Program-made: the position numbers and the translations under genes
Assembly (NCBI GenBank): GCA_020636445.1
Contig: JACJXV010000005.1
Coordinates: 1-64,000 of the forward strand
Reading direction: 5' to 3'
DNA length: 64,000 bases
Source: Lewinellaceae bacterium
GTDB lineage: Bacteria > Bacteroidota > Bacteroidia > Chitinophagales > Saprospiraceae
The notes under the pieces: model-generated
What the model saw: only the letters and a program-made list of their open reading frames with translations
Told to the model about the DNA's origin: nothing
The model's database searches: none
Part shown: piece after piece, positions 28,301 through 35,702 of the stretch
How positions within the stretch are numbered: position 1 is the stretch's first letter
Layout of the letters: every line of letters starts with the position of its first letter

Positions 28301-31266
28301 TAGTGGTTGTGGATAGTAGCTTAGTGTTAGCCTTTACACCGGAAATTCAGTGTGATGGGGTGACCGTTAAGTTTACCAATACCAGTACCAACGCTTTTGA
28401 CTATTTGTGGGACTTTGGTGATGGCCAAACCTCTACGGAAGAAAGTCCGATGCATACGTATGCCGAGCAGGGCAATTACACCGTCACCCTAACGATTCAA
28501 CATGATGTGCCCTGTCGGGATTCCGCCAGTGTATCTTTGGAAATTGACGGGGTAGCTCTGGCTGCTGATTTTACCGCCGCACTCACGGATTGTGGTGCAG
28601 CAGGAGCTACGATTACCTTTACCGATCGCAGCTTCAATCAATTGACAGGGGAGATTCGTTACGCCTGGACCTTCAGCGATGGGCAAACCTCTACGGAGCA
28701 AAACCCAACGATCACTGTTACAGAGAATATCGATCTGATCGTTTCTTTGGTCGTGACGGTGGGGGATTGTTCGGATGAAATGCTGGATACCCTGAAGATA
28801 CGGATCCCAAAAATCATGTTGGCGGATACTCTCCGCACTTGTATAGATGTGGGGATTCCTCTGAATCCTAATGGCGACACGACCTTGATCTATCAATGGA
28901 CACCGGTGGAATCCTTATCTGATGCAACCATTGCTAACCCAACAGCATCCCCAACCGTTACGACAAAGTACCTGGTAACTGTCACCGCGATTGGGTTGGA
29001 TACTTGTCGGGCTGTCGACTCCGTTGTTGTTTTTGTACCACCGGCGATCGGCCTGACCGTGCCCGATGACCTCAGCACTTGCGGCGAAGCGGTAACCTTA
29101 ACTGCCTCTGCTTCGGTTCCGATAGCAACCTGGCGTTGGACGAACAGCGCCGGCCAGGTAATTAGTACGGAAGCAAGCGTTACCGTTGATCCTGATTCAA
29201 CAGCGACCTATACCGTTACCGCTACGGATACCTTTGGTTGTTCGGCCACGGATTCAGTGCGGGTTACCAATAACCAGGTGAATATCACGTCTGACCCGCT
29301 GGATGGCTCCTCTTTAATGCTTTGTGAACCGGATACAATCGGCTTTACTATTACTAATTTGGACGGGCGCGATACGCTTACCTACACGTGGACGCCTGCT
29401 GCTAACCTCCTCAGTGGAGGGGATGGCCCAACACCTCGCTTCCTGGTGGGTGCAGGAACCTTTACCCTGCAGGGGATAGTTACCAACCAATTTGGCTGTG
29501 CAGATACGATCGCAGTAATGGTGAAGGTGACTCCGGTGGAGCCCAACTTGCCCGACCTGGTCTCAGCTTGTCCGGGTGTTCCCACCCCGCTGAATCCAGA
29601 AGGTAATGCTTCCTACACGTACCAATGGTCACCAGCTACTGGGCTGAGTGATTCTACGAGTGCTAATCCTACAGTCCTGGTTATGGAGTCAACTACCTAT
29701 TATGTTACGGTAACTGATTCCGAATCCGGATGCTCAGTCATGGATTCAGTGCTGGTAATCGATAACCAGGTAGATATTACGTCCGATCCATTGGATGGCT
29801 CGTCGTTAATGTTCTGTGAACCGGATACGATCAGCATTACTATTAACAATTTAGATGAACGGGATACGCTTACTTACATATGGACGCCAGCTGCTAGCCT
29901 CCTCAGTGGTGGGGATGGCCCAATGCCTCGTTTCCAGGTAGGAAAAGGAACAGTTACCCTGCAAGGGGTAATTACCAACCAATTTGGTTGTGCAGATACT
30001 GTTTCAGTTACGGTGGAGGTAACCCCCGTAGAGCCTAATTTGCCCGAATTGGTTACCGCTTGCCCGGATACGCCTACTCCATTGAACCCAGAGGGCAATA
30101 CTTCCTACACGTATCAGTGGTCACCAGCCACAGGGTTGAACGATCCTACGAGCGCAAATCCTACAGTGACAGTTGCGGAATCGGCTACTTATTATGTAAC
30201 GGTTACCGATCCGCAAACAGAATGCTCCGTTACTGATTCGGTCCGGGTGATCATGAGCCCACGCATAAACCCTAATGCAGGGCCTGACCTTACGGTTTGC
30301 GACCTGAATCCTGTGATGCTTTCCGTAACAGCCGATGGAGAAGCAACCTTCGACTGGTCGCTTGATCCGGCTTTTGGTACTACCATTGGTAGTGGACCCA
30401 CCGTAACCTTACCGGGTGAGCGTGGTTCCCGCACCGTATACGTGCGGTCAACCAGTGGGGATAATTGTACCGAAATCGATACGGTAGTGGTCAATACATT
30501 CCCTGTGGCTGCCAGTCTGCCGGCAGAAGTGATTGCTTGCGAACCCGGTCAAACGGTGAACGTTACCGTTACGGATGGTGATCCCAGCCAAATGCTGACG
30601 TATATGTGGTCGCCGGCGAATGTGATTGTCTCGGACCCTATGACGGGTCCTACGGCTCAGGTCAGGGTTCAGACTACTACGACTGTTTCGGTGCTCTTGT
30701 TGAATAAATATGGATGCGAAGAGACCCTGAGTACGGTGGTGCGGTTGGAAGACATTCAAGTGGAAATTAGCGCCAGCCCTACGACGATCGAACGTGGAGA
30801 GTCTTCAACGATTACGGTAACCGGTTGTGCGGATTGCCAGTATTCGTGGTCGCCGGCAACCGGGCTGAACACTACTACCGGTGCCCAGGTTATTGCAAGC
30901 CCTACCGATACCACTACCTACACCGTTACGGTTAGCCGCAATGGTTGTGAAAAAACACTTGAGGTTACCATTAATGTTGTTCCTCCCTGCGTAACGAGTG
31001 TCTTTGTACCCAATGCCTTCTCACCGAATGGCGATGGTCGGAATGATGTGCTCTTCGTTCGCGGATTCGGTATTGAAACGATGCGTTTCATTATCTACAA
31101 TCGTTGGGGACAGGAAATATTTGTAAGCCAGAGTTTGACGAATGGCTGGGATGGTACCTATAAGGGTAAAGCTGTTCCCCCTGATGTATATGGTTGGTAT
31201 CTGGAAGTCCAATGTGGATCTGAAGATATCGTCAGAAAGAAAGGAAATGTGACCTTGCTACGGTAA
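25390..31266 (+). CDS. Giant PKD/Ig-like adhesin with gliding motility-associated (type B) C-terminal domain
   Basis: A 1958-residue surface protein. After a signal peptide (LLLFGLLPGLAQA) comes a conserved N-terminal module (THIVGGEITYRALGNNRYEI, to ~residue 310). It is followed by PKD and Ig-like beta-sandwich repeats, for example YLWDFGDGQTSTEESP and YAWTFSDGQTSTEQNP. Many repeats contain the phrase YxWSPATGLxDPTxANP. The last ~90 residues are a type B T9SS sorting domain (VFVPNAFSPNGDGRND, IYNRWGQEIF, NGWDGTYKGK). The product should be secreted by T9SS and bound to the surface with help of the upstream PorP/SprF-like protein, for adhesion or gliding. Two consecutive 164-residue repeats (residues 1294-1457 and 1458-1621) are nearly identical. 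The start could also be the ATG at 25396. Confidence 0.95.
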   Translation: MVMNRTRIQNVFTHIPGMGRWLWLLLFGLLPGLAQATHIVGGEITYRALGNNRYEINLVVYRDCKLGDPAADFDDPAKVVIFTGSNSRVDSVFLSPFGRVQVSNNLNNCFKVEKENEVCVETASYRGVVTLPFRNDGYRFVYQRCCRNATVANIIDPLRTGATYDIVLTGAAMQRGNSSPTFKQWPPIYICANTELDFDHSATDADGDSLVYKLCAPYQGLTISKPGANGIDPYESPANFREVNWVTPTYGVNNMLGTGAPLTIQSVTGQMTAIPGTLGQFVVGVCVEEYDRATKTLLSQTRRDFQYNVVPCQTVTASFGAPDVQCDNQTVVFNNNSTLATNFQWYFDYPANTLTSTERSPTFVYPDTGRFTVALIAEPGTICADTAFRQIFLQDNSTLAKFRYDVFDCENFSLLQLFDESTDSVSGVASWEWTITYGNQTQVSLLQNPVFEVPLLVTGTINLRVTSVNGCVQTSQTTFKTGEGNPGSYLRDTIPACIGDVVTLNPDTPDSVSFIYTWEVISGPPLSDPNAINPQVTAMSNGAYRVRIVPNNGAVCEIIDTIILQLGLKPEASFNATPGCDGFTTTLTNTTPDGSVVKWIVGPEDAPLAEGSGETFSFTFAAAGTYPVTLIALGGCTDTVTQEVTVIGEKLVVAASANPLTCNNDGLVYQLTDASVAPLNDIASWNWTTSDGQSSAEQNPQFTFTPGTAVGVKLVVTTTASCQDSTSLDITVVQPPVSNLPDRLSICPGGSILLPNEGQAGFVYAWSPTTGVSDPTAANPVFSPATTTTYILSVTLPDPLALLCPVTDTVVVVVEPATGLMVSGGGVTCEPTTTLVATTDVASNIIWYAANGDSLGTGTELTVNVSGRQEIRAVATSGAGCVDTVSVAVSGGPVDYELPDVVKVCTGDPIPVVFTNLDTNDTLSYSWTPLDQILAGADSAMPTIRDTPGKRTLYVTATSQYGCTAMDSVQLVVVDSSLVLAFTPEIQCDGVTVKFTNTSTNAFDYLWDFGDGQTSTEESPMHTYAEQGNYTVTLTIQHDVPCRDSASVSLEIDGVALAADFTAALTDCGAAGATITFTDRSFNQLTGEIRYAWTFSDGQTSTEQNPTITVTENIDLIVSLVVTVGDCSDEMLDTLKIRIPKIMLADTLRTCIDVGIPLNPNGDTTLIYQWTPVESLSDATIANPTASPTVTTKYLVTVTAIGLDTCRAVDSVVVFVPPAIGLTVPDDLSTCGEAVTLTASASVPIATWRWTNSAGQVISTEASVTVDPDSTATYTVTATDTFGCSATDSVRVTNNQVNITSDPLDGSSLMLCEPDTIGFTITNLDGRDTLTYTWTPAANLLSGGDGPTPRFLVGAGTFTLQGIVTNQFGCADTIAVMVKVTPVEPNLPDLVSACPGVPTPLNPEGNASYTYQWSPATGLSDSTSANPTVLVMESTTYYVTVTDSESGCSVMDSVLVIDNQVDITSDPLDGSSLMFCEPDTISITINNLDERDTLTYIWTPAASLLSGGDGPMPRFQVGKGTVTLQGVITNQFGCADTVSVTVEVTPVEPNLPELVTACPDTPTPLNPEGNTSYTYQWSPATGLNDPTSANPTVTVAESATYYVTVTDPQTECSVTDSVRVIMSPRINPNAGPDLTVCDLNPVMLSVTADGEATFDWSLDPAFGTTIGSGPTVTLPGERGSRTVYVRSTSGDNCTEIDTVVVNTFPVAASLPAEVIACEPGQTVNVTVTDGDPSQMLTYMWSPANVIVSDPMTGPTAQVRVQTTTTVSVLLLNKYGCEETLSTVVRLEDIQVEISASPTTIERGESSTITVTGCADCQYSWSPATGLNTTTGAQVIASPTDTTTYTVTVSRNGCEKTLEVTINVVPPCVTSVFVPNAFSPNGDGRNDVLFVRGFGIETMRFIIYNRWGQEIFVSQSLTNGWDGTYKGKAVPPDVYGWYLEVQCGSEDIVRKKGNVTLLR
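29269..30252 (+). repeat. Tandem 492-bp duplication inside the adhesin gene
   Basis: Copy 1 (29269-29760) and copy 2 (29761-30252) have exactly the same length and are in frame; each encodes 164 residues. Both begin N/D-NQV-N/D-ITSDPLDGSS and contain LTY-WTPAA, LLSGGDGP and TPVEPNLP. The high identity over the full unit points to a recent unequal crossover that lengthened the adhesin stalk. Confidence 0.9.
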
Positions 31267-31285
31267 GGTATTGCCTAAAAACGAC

Positions 31286-31332
31286 AAGACCTGGGTCATT
31301 TCGCTGCTGGCGGGGTGACCCAGGTCTTTTTT
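31286..31332 (+). terminator. Intrinsic terminator of the T9SS cassette
   Basis: Perfect 13-bp stem AAGACCTGGGTCA/TGACCCAGGTCTT (31286-31298 with 31316-31328), loop of 17 bases, followed by T residues to 31332. It lies 20 bases after the adhesin stop codon and closes the three-gene cassette. Confidence 0.9.
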
Positions 31333-31555
31333 AGATGCTTTGGGTCGCTAGCGACAGGATGAAAGCAGGTGATCTTTGGCAGTATAGGCATGGTGCTAAA
31401 GGCTTTGGTTGCCTGTCAATGGATAGTTGCAGACCTGATGGTTTTCCCCTATTCGATGCTAAACAGCCGCAAGTATCCCTGCATAAGCTGGTTTTTTCCC
31501 TTATTTTTGCTCTGGATTAAGCGATTATCCGTTTAAGGAATAAATGTAACAGCGT

Positions 31556-32131
31556 ATGCGTAGTTGGTTATTGATGTTGGGGGTTTGGGCATGGGCAGCT
31601 ATAGGTTTGCAAGCACAATGTAAACTTGCCTTTGACGAAGTGGATGCCTTTGATAAAACTCATACAATTCTGGCGAAGCCGATCAATATTGGGTATATGG
31701 TACCTAGTAATTTCCAGACGGCGGAGGGGAACAAAATGGTGGAAGAAGCTAAGCTGGTTGTTGCTTACTCAGAGAGTGATAGCATTAATTCCTTTTTTCT
31801 TTCCATTGCTGTATTGGAGTGGGATTACCAATCAATAGAAAGTGATCGTAACGTATTGTTATTGCTGGAAAATGAGGAGGTAATTCCCCTGCTGAACGTT
31901 GCTGACCGAGGAGAGTTCAATGCTGACACCAACATGCGCCTGTATGAGCATGTCTGTGTCATCCCTATGGATATTTTCTTTGCCCTTTCGCACTTCAAGG
32001 TGCAAAAAATTCGCATCCAGTATAAAAACTATAAGCGCACCCTGACGCTTACCCCTGAGCAGCAGGAAGCTATTCGCAAAGCGGTGCTCTGCGTTGGGGA
32101 AGCCTCCAAATTGTTTCCGGTAAAGCCTTGA
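31556..32131 (+). CDS. Secreted protein of unknown function
   Basis: A 191-residue protein with a signal peptide (MRSWLLMLGVWAWAAIGLQAQ). The mature part contains alternating short beta-strands (KLVVAYSESDSINSFFLSIAVLEWD, RNVLLLLENEEVIPLL) and ends in a basic region (RIQYKNYKRTLTLTPEQQEAIRKAV). I do not recognise a family. It is preceded by about 220 bases of non-coding sequence after the cassette terminator and followed by a 13-bp inverted repeat, so it is probably a single-gene transcript. Codon use looks like its neighbours. Confidence 0.7.
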   Translation: MRSWLLMLGVWAWAAIGLQAQCKLAFDEVDAFDKTHTILAKPINIGYMVPSNFQTAEGNKMVEEAKLVVAYSESDSINSFFLSIAVLEWDYQSIESDRNVLLLLENEEVIPLLNVADRGEFNADTNMRLYEHVCVIPMDIFFALSHFKVQKIRIQYKNYKRTLTLTPEQQEAIRKAVLCVGEASKLFPVKP

Positions 32132-32285
32132 AATACTGGCAACGTTGCATTTGCTGTTGGCAAAGGAAGCGATGACGTTGTTTTAGTGAGCAGGAACCAC
32201 CGCGGTCTGAAGACCGGTTAATGGCCGACTTGGAATCTAAAGATTCCTGCGAACATGAAAAAATAACCAGTTTCATGAATTGGGT

Positions 32286-32321
32286 TACGATTACTAAATT
32301 TTTTGAAGTTTAGTAATCGTA
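32286..32321. repeat. Perfect 13-bp AT-rich inverted repeat between convergent genes
   Basis: TACGATTACTAAA (32286-32298) and TTTAGTAATCGTA (32309-32321) pair perfectly around a 10-base loop. It lies 11 bases beyond the stop of the TetR gene at 32333. No T-run follows on either strand, so a bidirectional terminator, a TetR operator or an mRNA 3' hairpin are all possible. Confidence 0.55.
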
Positions 32322-32332
32322 TGGTAAATTGC

Positions 32333-33088
32333 TCAACTATCTGAGGATCGGCTGCTGCTGGAGCTCTGTTCTCCTGGGGTGCTGCTCAATTCTTCGTCAA
32401 CTGGAACGGAAATGCCAAGCAGGCCAAACGCAAACGCTTCCAGCAGTTTTTCGACGGGTTCGTAGGAGTTAGGATCATCCAGAGTAATATCCGTTAGGGA
32501 AGGTAAGTGTTCAGCAAAGTAAATGTGGTTGTTGGCCATTTCCAGGATCGTACTCGCCAGAGCCCTTGGATAGGGAAACTCCGGACGGATAAGCTCAATG
32601 ATATCAGCAATTTTACGGGCTAGTGTTTTATAAGTAAGAAAAAAACCACGCTTGTTTTCCTGATCGACCTGTTTGGTGTGATATCCTTTGGAAGCTTCTG
32701 CTACGACAATCCGGTGCAGAACATCCTCGTCGACGAAATCTATGGACGTATTTCGCCGGGCGGTATTTACAATGGTTGAAAGGGCGATTTTAAGCCGCTG
32801 GCGGGGGTCCTCGATGTTATTGGTATAGTAATCAATACGGTATTTCATCCATTCCCAGTACCAGCACAAGAGGTACACCAAAAGCCGATGCTTATTTTCA
32901 AAATACCGATAAATGGATGCTTCGGTAGATTCAATCCGCTGAGCTAGTTTGCGAAAAGTAAAATCTTCGAAACCAATTTCGTCAATGAGTAAGATGCTGT
33001 GCTGGATGATTTTCCGGCCAAGTTTAGTCTCCTGAGGATCCCTCAAGAACAACTTTTCATTCAGCTTCATCTGGAGCGCAACCGCCAT
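32333..33088 (-). CDS. TetR/AcrR family transcriptional regulator
   Basis: A 251-residue regulator. The N-terminal TetR DNA-binding domain (~20-75) is clear: HSILLIDEIGFEDFTFRKLAQRIESTEASIYRYFENKHRLL, with recognition helix around EASIYRYF. The long C-terminal ligand-binding part has no assignable ligand and ends in a Ser-rich tail (SSSSSRSSDS), unusual for the family. It follows the SulP transporter gene on the same strand after 192 bases, so it may control that transporter or be independently expressed from the -7-like box at 33114-33121. It is not a close relative of the two TetR genes near the hydrogenase. Confidence 0.9.
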   Translation of the reverse strand: MAVALQMKLNEKLFLRDPQETKLGRKIIQHSILLIDEIGFEDFTFRKLAQRIESTEASIYRYFENKHRLLVYLLCWYWEWMKYRIDYYTNNIEDPRQRLKIALSTIVNTARRNTSIDFVDEDVLHRIVVAEASKGYHTKQVDQENKRGFFLTYKTLARKIADIIELIRPEFPYPRALASTILEMANNHIYFAEHLPSLTDITLDDPNSYEPVEKLLEAFAFGLLGISVPVDEELSSTPGEQSSSSSRSSDS

Positions 33089-33113
33089 AGCCAGATAGTT
33101 TTCAGTTAGTTAT

Positions 33114-33121
33114 CAAAAATA
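33114..33121 (-). promoter_or_regulatory. Candidate -7 box for the TetR gene at 32333
   Basis: Minus-strand TATTTTTG matches TAnnTTTG completely, 26 bases before the gene start. No -33 TTTG is found at 19-base spacing, so support is limited to the -7 element. Confidence 0.35.
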
Positions 33122-33280
33122 AATAATCCTAAATACATCCTTTAATGTACAGTTAATTATCAGCTTTTCAAAAAGAGTTACCTCTCCATGAAGTTGACAA
33201 CAACCTGGATTCTTAATTTTGACAACGCCGAAGTCAGGGTTCTGTTCTTGAAAATTCAGAATAATCTAACGACGAATTCA

Positions 33281-34984
33281 TTATTTGGCGTGGTAGTCAA
33301 ACTTATCCTGCAGAAATCCTTCGAGCCAAATGACGCAATCAGCAAAGGAAGGAAAGCAAAATTCCTTGGGAACCAGGCCCGGCACTAGCTGGATTCGTTC
33401 GAACATATCTTTAGGCTGCCCGCGCAATCCGGTAAAGACTACCGTTACTCCTTTTTTTTGCACTTCATGTACAGCATCTTCCATCGCGTATAGTCCGGAT
33501 TGGTCGACGTAGGGAACTCGACCCATTCGGATAATAACTACCTGGATTTTGGGATTTTGCCGGATGATCTCGCCCATGCGGGAAGCGAAACCAAAGAAGA
33601 GGGGCCCGTCAAGGTGTTTTATATATACCCGTTCGCCAATCTGGGCGGCGAGGGTAGGTTCATCAGACCAGGGGATTTCCGGGGAGTATTCCTGGAGTGG
33701 GGCAAATCGTGTTTTTTTCTCAACAACATCACTGATTGCTTTCATAAAAAGCAAGGAGGCCATGACCATCCCAATGGCTACTGCTTCCAGCAGGCCGATA
33801 AACACCGTCAGGAGTAATACTACGATCATGATAACGGCATCGGTTCGGGGGATTTGCCGCAGGTGGCGCATGCCTTTGTAGTCGATAATCCCGATGCCAA
33901 CAGTTAGGAGAATGCCTGCCAGTACTGCGTTGGGGATTAATCCCACAACCTTACCCAGCCCCAAAAGAACGATTAGTAAAAAGAACCCGGTGAGCATTCC
34001 CGAGATGCGGGTTTTACCACCGGCCTGGATATTTACCACCGTCCGTAATGTGGCCCCGGCTCCGGGCAGGCCACCGATCAGGGCGGAACCAAAATTGCCA
34101 ATACCCTGGCCGATAAGCTCCCGATTACTATCGTGGCGTGTTTTGGTGAGGTTGTCGGCCACAATCGAAGTCAATAAAGAATCGATTGCTCCCAGGAAAG
34201 CCAGCGTGAACCCATATTTAACTATGAACCCTATATTTTGCGTATTTAGAAATGCACTGAAAAAATCGAGGTGCAGCGTAGGTAAGCCACTGGGTATTCC
34301 TCCAGCCATTCCGTCGTTGATAATACTAAACTGATTGCGTTGGTAAATCCAGTATGCGGCGGCAGATACAGCCACCAGGGCTACCAGCGTTCCGGGGATT
34401 TTTTTGGTGATGCGCGGGAATAGATAAATAGTCAATACGGTAGCTAAGGCGAGCGAAAAAGCGGCCCAGTTGATGGAAGCAAACAAACGGGGTAAATCCA
34501 GTAAAATATCCAGGGAGTTACCTTTCGGAGCAGTAGCCCCAAAGAAAGGAAAAACCTGTCCGATAATGATAATTACCCCGATGCCGCTCATGAACCCCGA
34601 TACCACGGGGTAGGGGATGAACTTAACGTAGCGGCCAACGCGTAACACCCCTAGTAGCAATTCCAGAATGCCAGCGAAAGCAAACGTGGCAATAATGAGT
34701 GGCATGGAAGAGGAAAGGTCACCCCCCGCTTTGATCGCTTCCAGGATAACTACTGCTGAGACTACGGTCATAGGCGCGGTTGGCCCACTGACCTGTGAGG
34801 GGGTACCCCCGAAAAAAGCGGCTAAAATAGCCAACCCGATGGCACCATATAAACCGGCGATTGCTCCTAGTTCGGTTTGGGCACCAAAGGCCAGAGCTAG
34901 TGGAAGGGCAACAATACCAGCGGTGATGCCGCCAAAGACGTCTCCACGAAGGTTGGAAAAATCAAGTTTAAATAAGCGAGACAT
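33281..34984 (-). CDS. SulP family inorganic anion transporter with STAS domain
   Basis: Inner-membrane transporter of the SulP/SLC26 family, 567 residues from the ATG at 34984 (MSRLFKLDFSNLRGDVFGG). A longer frame to 35080 would overlap the upstream gene and is rejected. There are 12-14 hydrophobic segments with the family's GGITAGIVALPLALAFG and GPTAPMTVV regions. These are followed by a cytosolic STAS domain (~455-567, YIKHLDGPLFFGFASR and VPYVDQSGLYAM). Substrates in the family are sulfate, bicarbonate or chloride; sequence alone does not decide. It is the third gene of a minus-strand unit after the CPA2 antiporter and the TrpF-like gene, 49 bases downstream of the latter. Confidence 0.93.
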   Translation of the reverse strand: MSRLFKLDFSNLRGDVFGGITAGIVALPLALAFGAQTELGAIAGLYGAIGLAILAAFFGGTPSQVSGPTAPMTVVSAVVILEAIKAGGDLSSSMPLIIATFAFAGILELLLGVLRVGRYVKFIPYPVVSGFMSGIGVIIIIGQVFPFFGATAPKGNSLDILLDLPRLFASINWAAFSLALATVLTIYLFPRITKKIPGTLVALVAVSAAAYWIYQRNQFSIINDGMAGGIPSGLPTLHLDFFSAFLNTQNIGFIVKYGFTLAFLGAIDSLLTSIVADNLTKTRHDSNRELIGQGIGNFGSALIGGLPGAGATLRTVVNIQAGGKTRISGMLTGFFLLIVLLGLGKVVGLIPNAVLAGILLTVGIGIIDYKGMRHLRQIPRTDAVIMIVVLLLTVFIGLLEAVAIGMVMASLLFMKAISDVVEKKTRFAPLQEYSPEIPWSDEPTLAAQIGERVYIKHLDGPLFFGFASRMGEIIRQNPKIQVVIIRMGRVPYVDQSGLYAMEDAVHEVQKKGVTVVFTGLRGQPKDMFERIQLVPGLVPKEFCFPSFADCVIWLEGFLQDKFDYHAK

Positions 34985-35033
34985 GTTTTTTGTTTGTTTA
35001 CTGAAGACAAAGATACCTTTTTCGAAGGGTTGT

Positions 35034-35684
35034 TTATTGATTGGCAGCCTGAATAAACTCCTCGAGTTTTTGGGGGTCAAGCCGGCCCTGGGTACGCACT
35101 CCGGAGCAAATGTCCAGGCCGTAAGGGGCTACCTGCTGCATGGCTTTCCGAACATTGCCGGCGTTCAACCCGCCGGCCAGGAATACAGGCACAGAGCTTC
35201 GGGTTACAATTTCCCGGCTGATTGCCCAATCATGCGTACGACCGGTGCCGCCCAGTTCCTTCACGGTGAGTGTTGGGTTGCCAGAATCTAGTAACAGACC
35301 ATCCACCCATGGAGTTACCGTTAGTGCCTCCTCGATAGATTGTTGGTTTTGCACATGGATTACTTGCACCAGTTTGACTCCTGGCAGGTGTTTTCGCAAT
35401 TGTTTTAAGGTGTCTACAGGTACGGTATCCACCAACTGGATTGCTGTTGTACGGGTACGGTTATGGTGGTCAATGAGCCCCTCTGCAGTCGTTTCGCTAC
35501 TAAGCAGAAAGGTTTCGATACCTGGAGGTACCCGTTCGGCAATGGCAGCAATGGTTGTATCAGAAATAACCCCAGGGCCACTGGGCATGGGGCCCACCAG
35601 GCCAAGGATAGTGGCTCCAGTGCTGATGGCCAGGGAGGCTTCGTCCCAATTGGCAATACAGCATATTTTGATTGCTATTGGCAT
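35034..35684 (-). CDS. Phosphoribosylanthranilate isomerase (TrpF)-like protein, orphan
   Basis: A 216-residue (beta/alpha)8-barrel protein resembling TrpF, which isomerises phosphoribosylanthranilate in tryptophan synthesis. Recognisable parts are KICCIANWDEA (TrpF KICGI, catalytic Cys8), LLLDSGN with the catalytic Asp, GGTGRTHDWAIS, the phosphate-binding FLAGGLNAGNV, and DICSGV. Two normally conserved spots differ: Gly after the Cys is Cys, and the usual QLHG is QLVD. No other trp gene is nearby; instead it sits 18 bases after a cation antiporter gene and before a SulP transporter. It may be a functional isolated trpF or a paralogue with another sugar-phosphate substrate. Confidence 0.78.
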   Translation of the reverse strand: MPIAIKICCIANWDEASLAISTGATILGLVGPMPSGPGVISDTTIAAIAERVPPGIETFLLSSETTAEGLIDHHNRTRTTAIQLVDTVPVDTLKQLRKHLPGVKLVQVIHVQNQQSIEEALTVTPWVDGLLLDSGNPTLTVKELGGTGRTHDWAISREIVTRSSVPVFLAGGLNAGNVRKAMQQVAPYGLDICSGVRTQGRLDPQKLEEFIQAANQ

Positions 35685-35702
35685 ATTGCTTTTCCCCTTT
35701 GG

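Noticed and set aside
31335..31520. 61-codon frame after the T9SS cassette terminator.
   Set aside because: No family, no start context, mixed composition; treated as non-coding.
34985..35080. Upstream extension of the SulP gene.
   Set aside because: It overlaps the TrpF-like gene, and the residues do not look like a SulP N-terminus.
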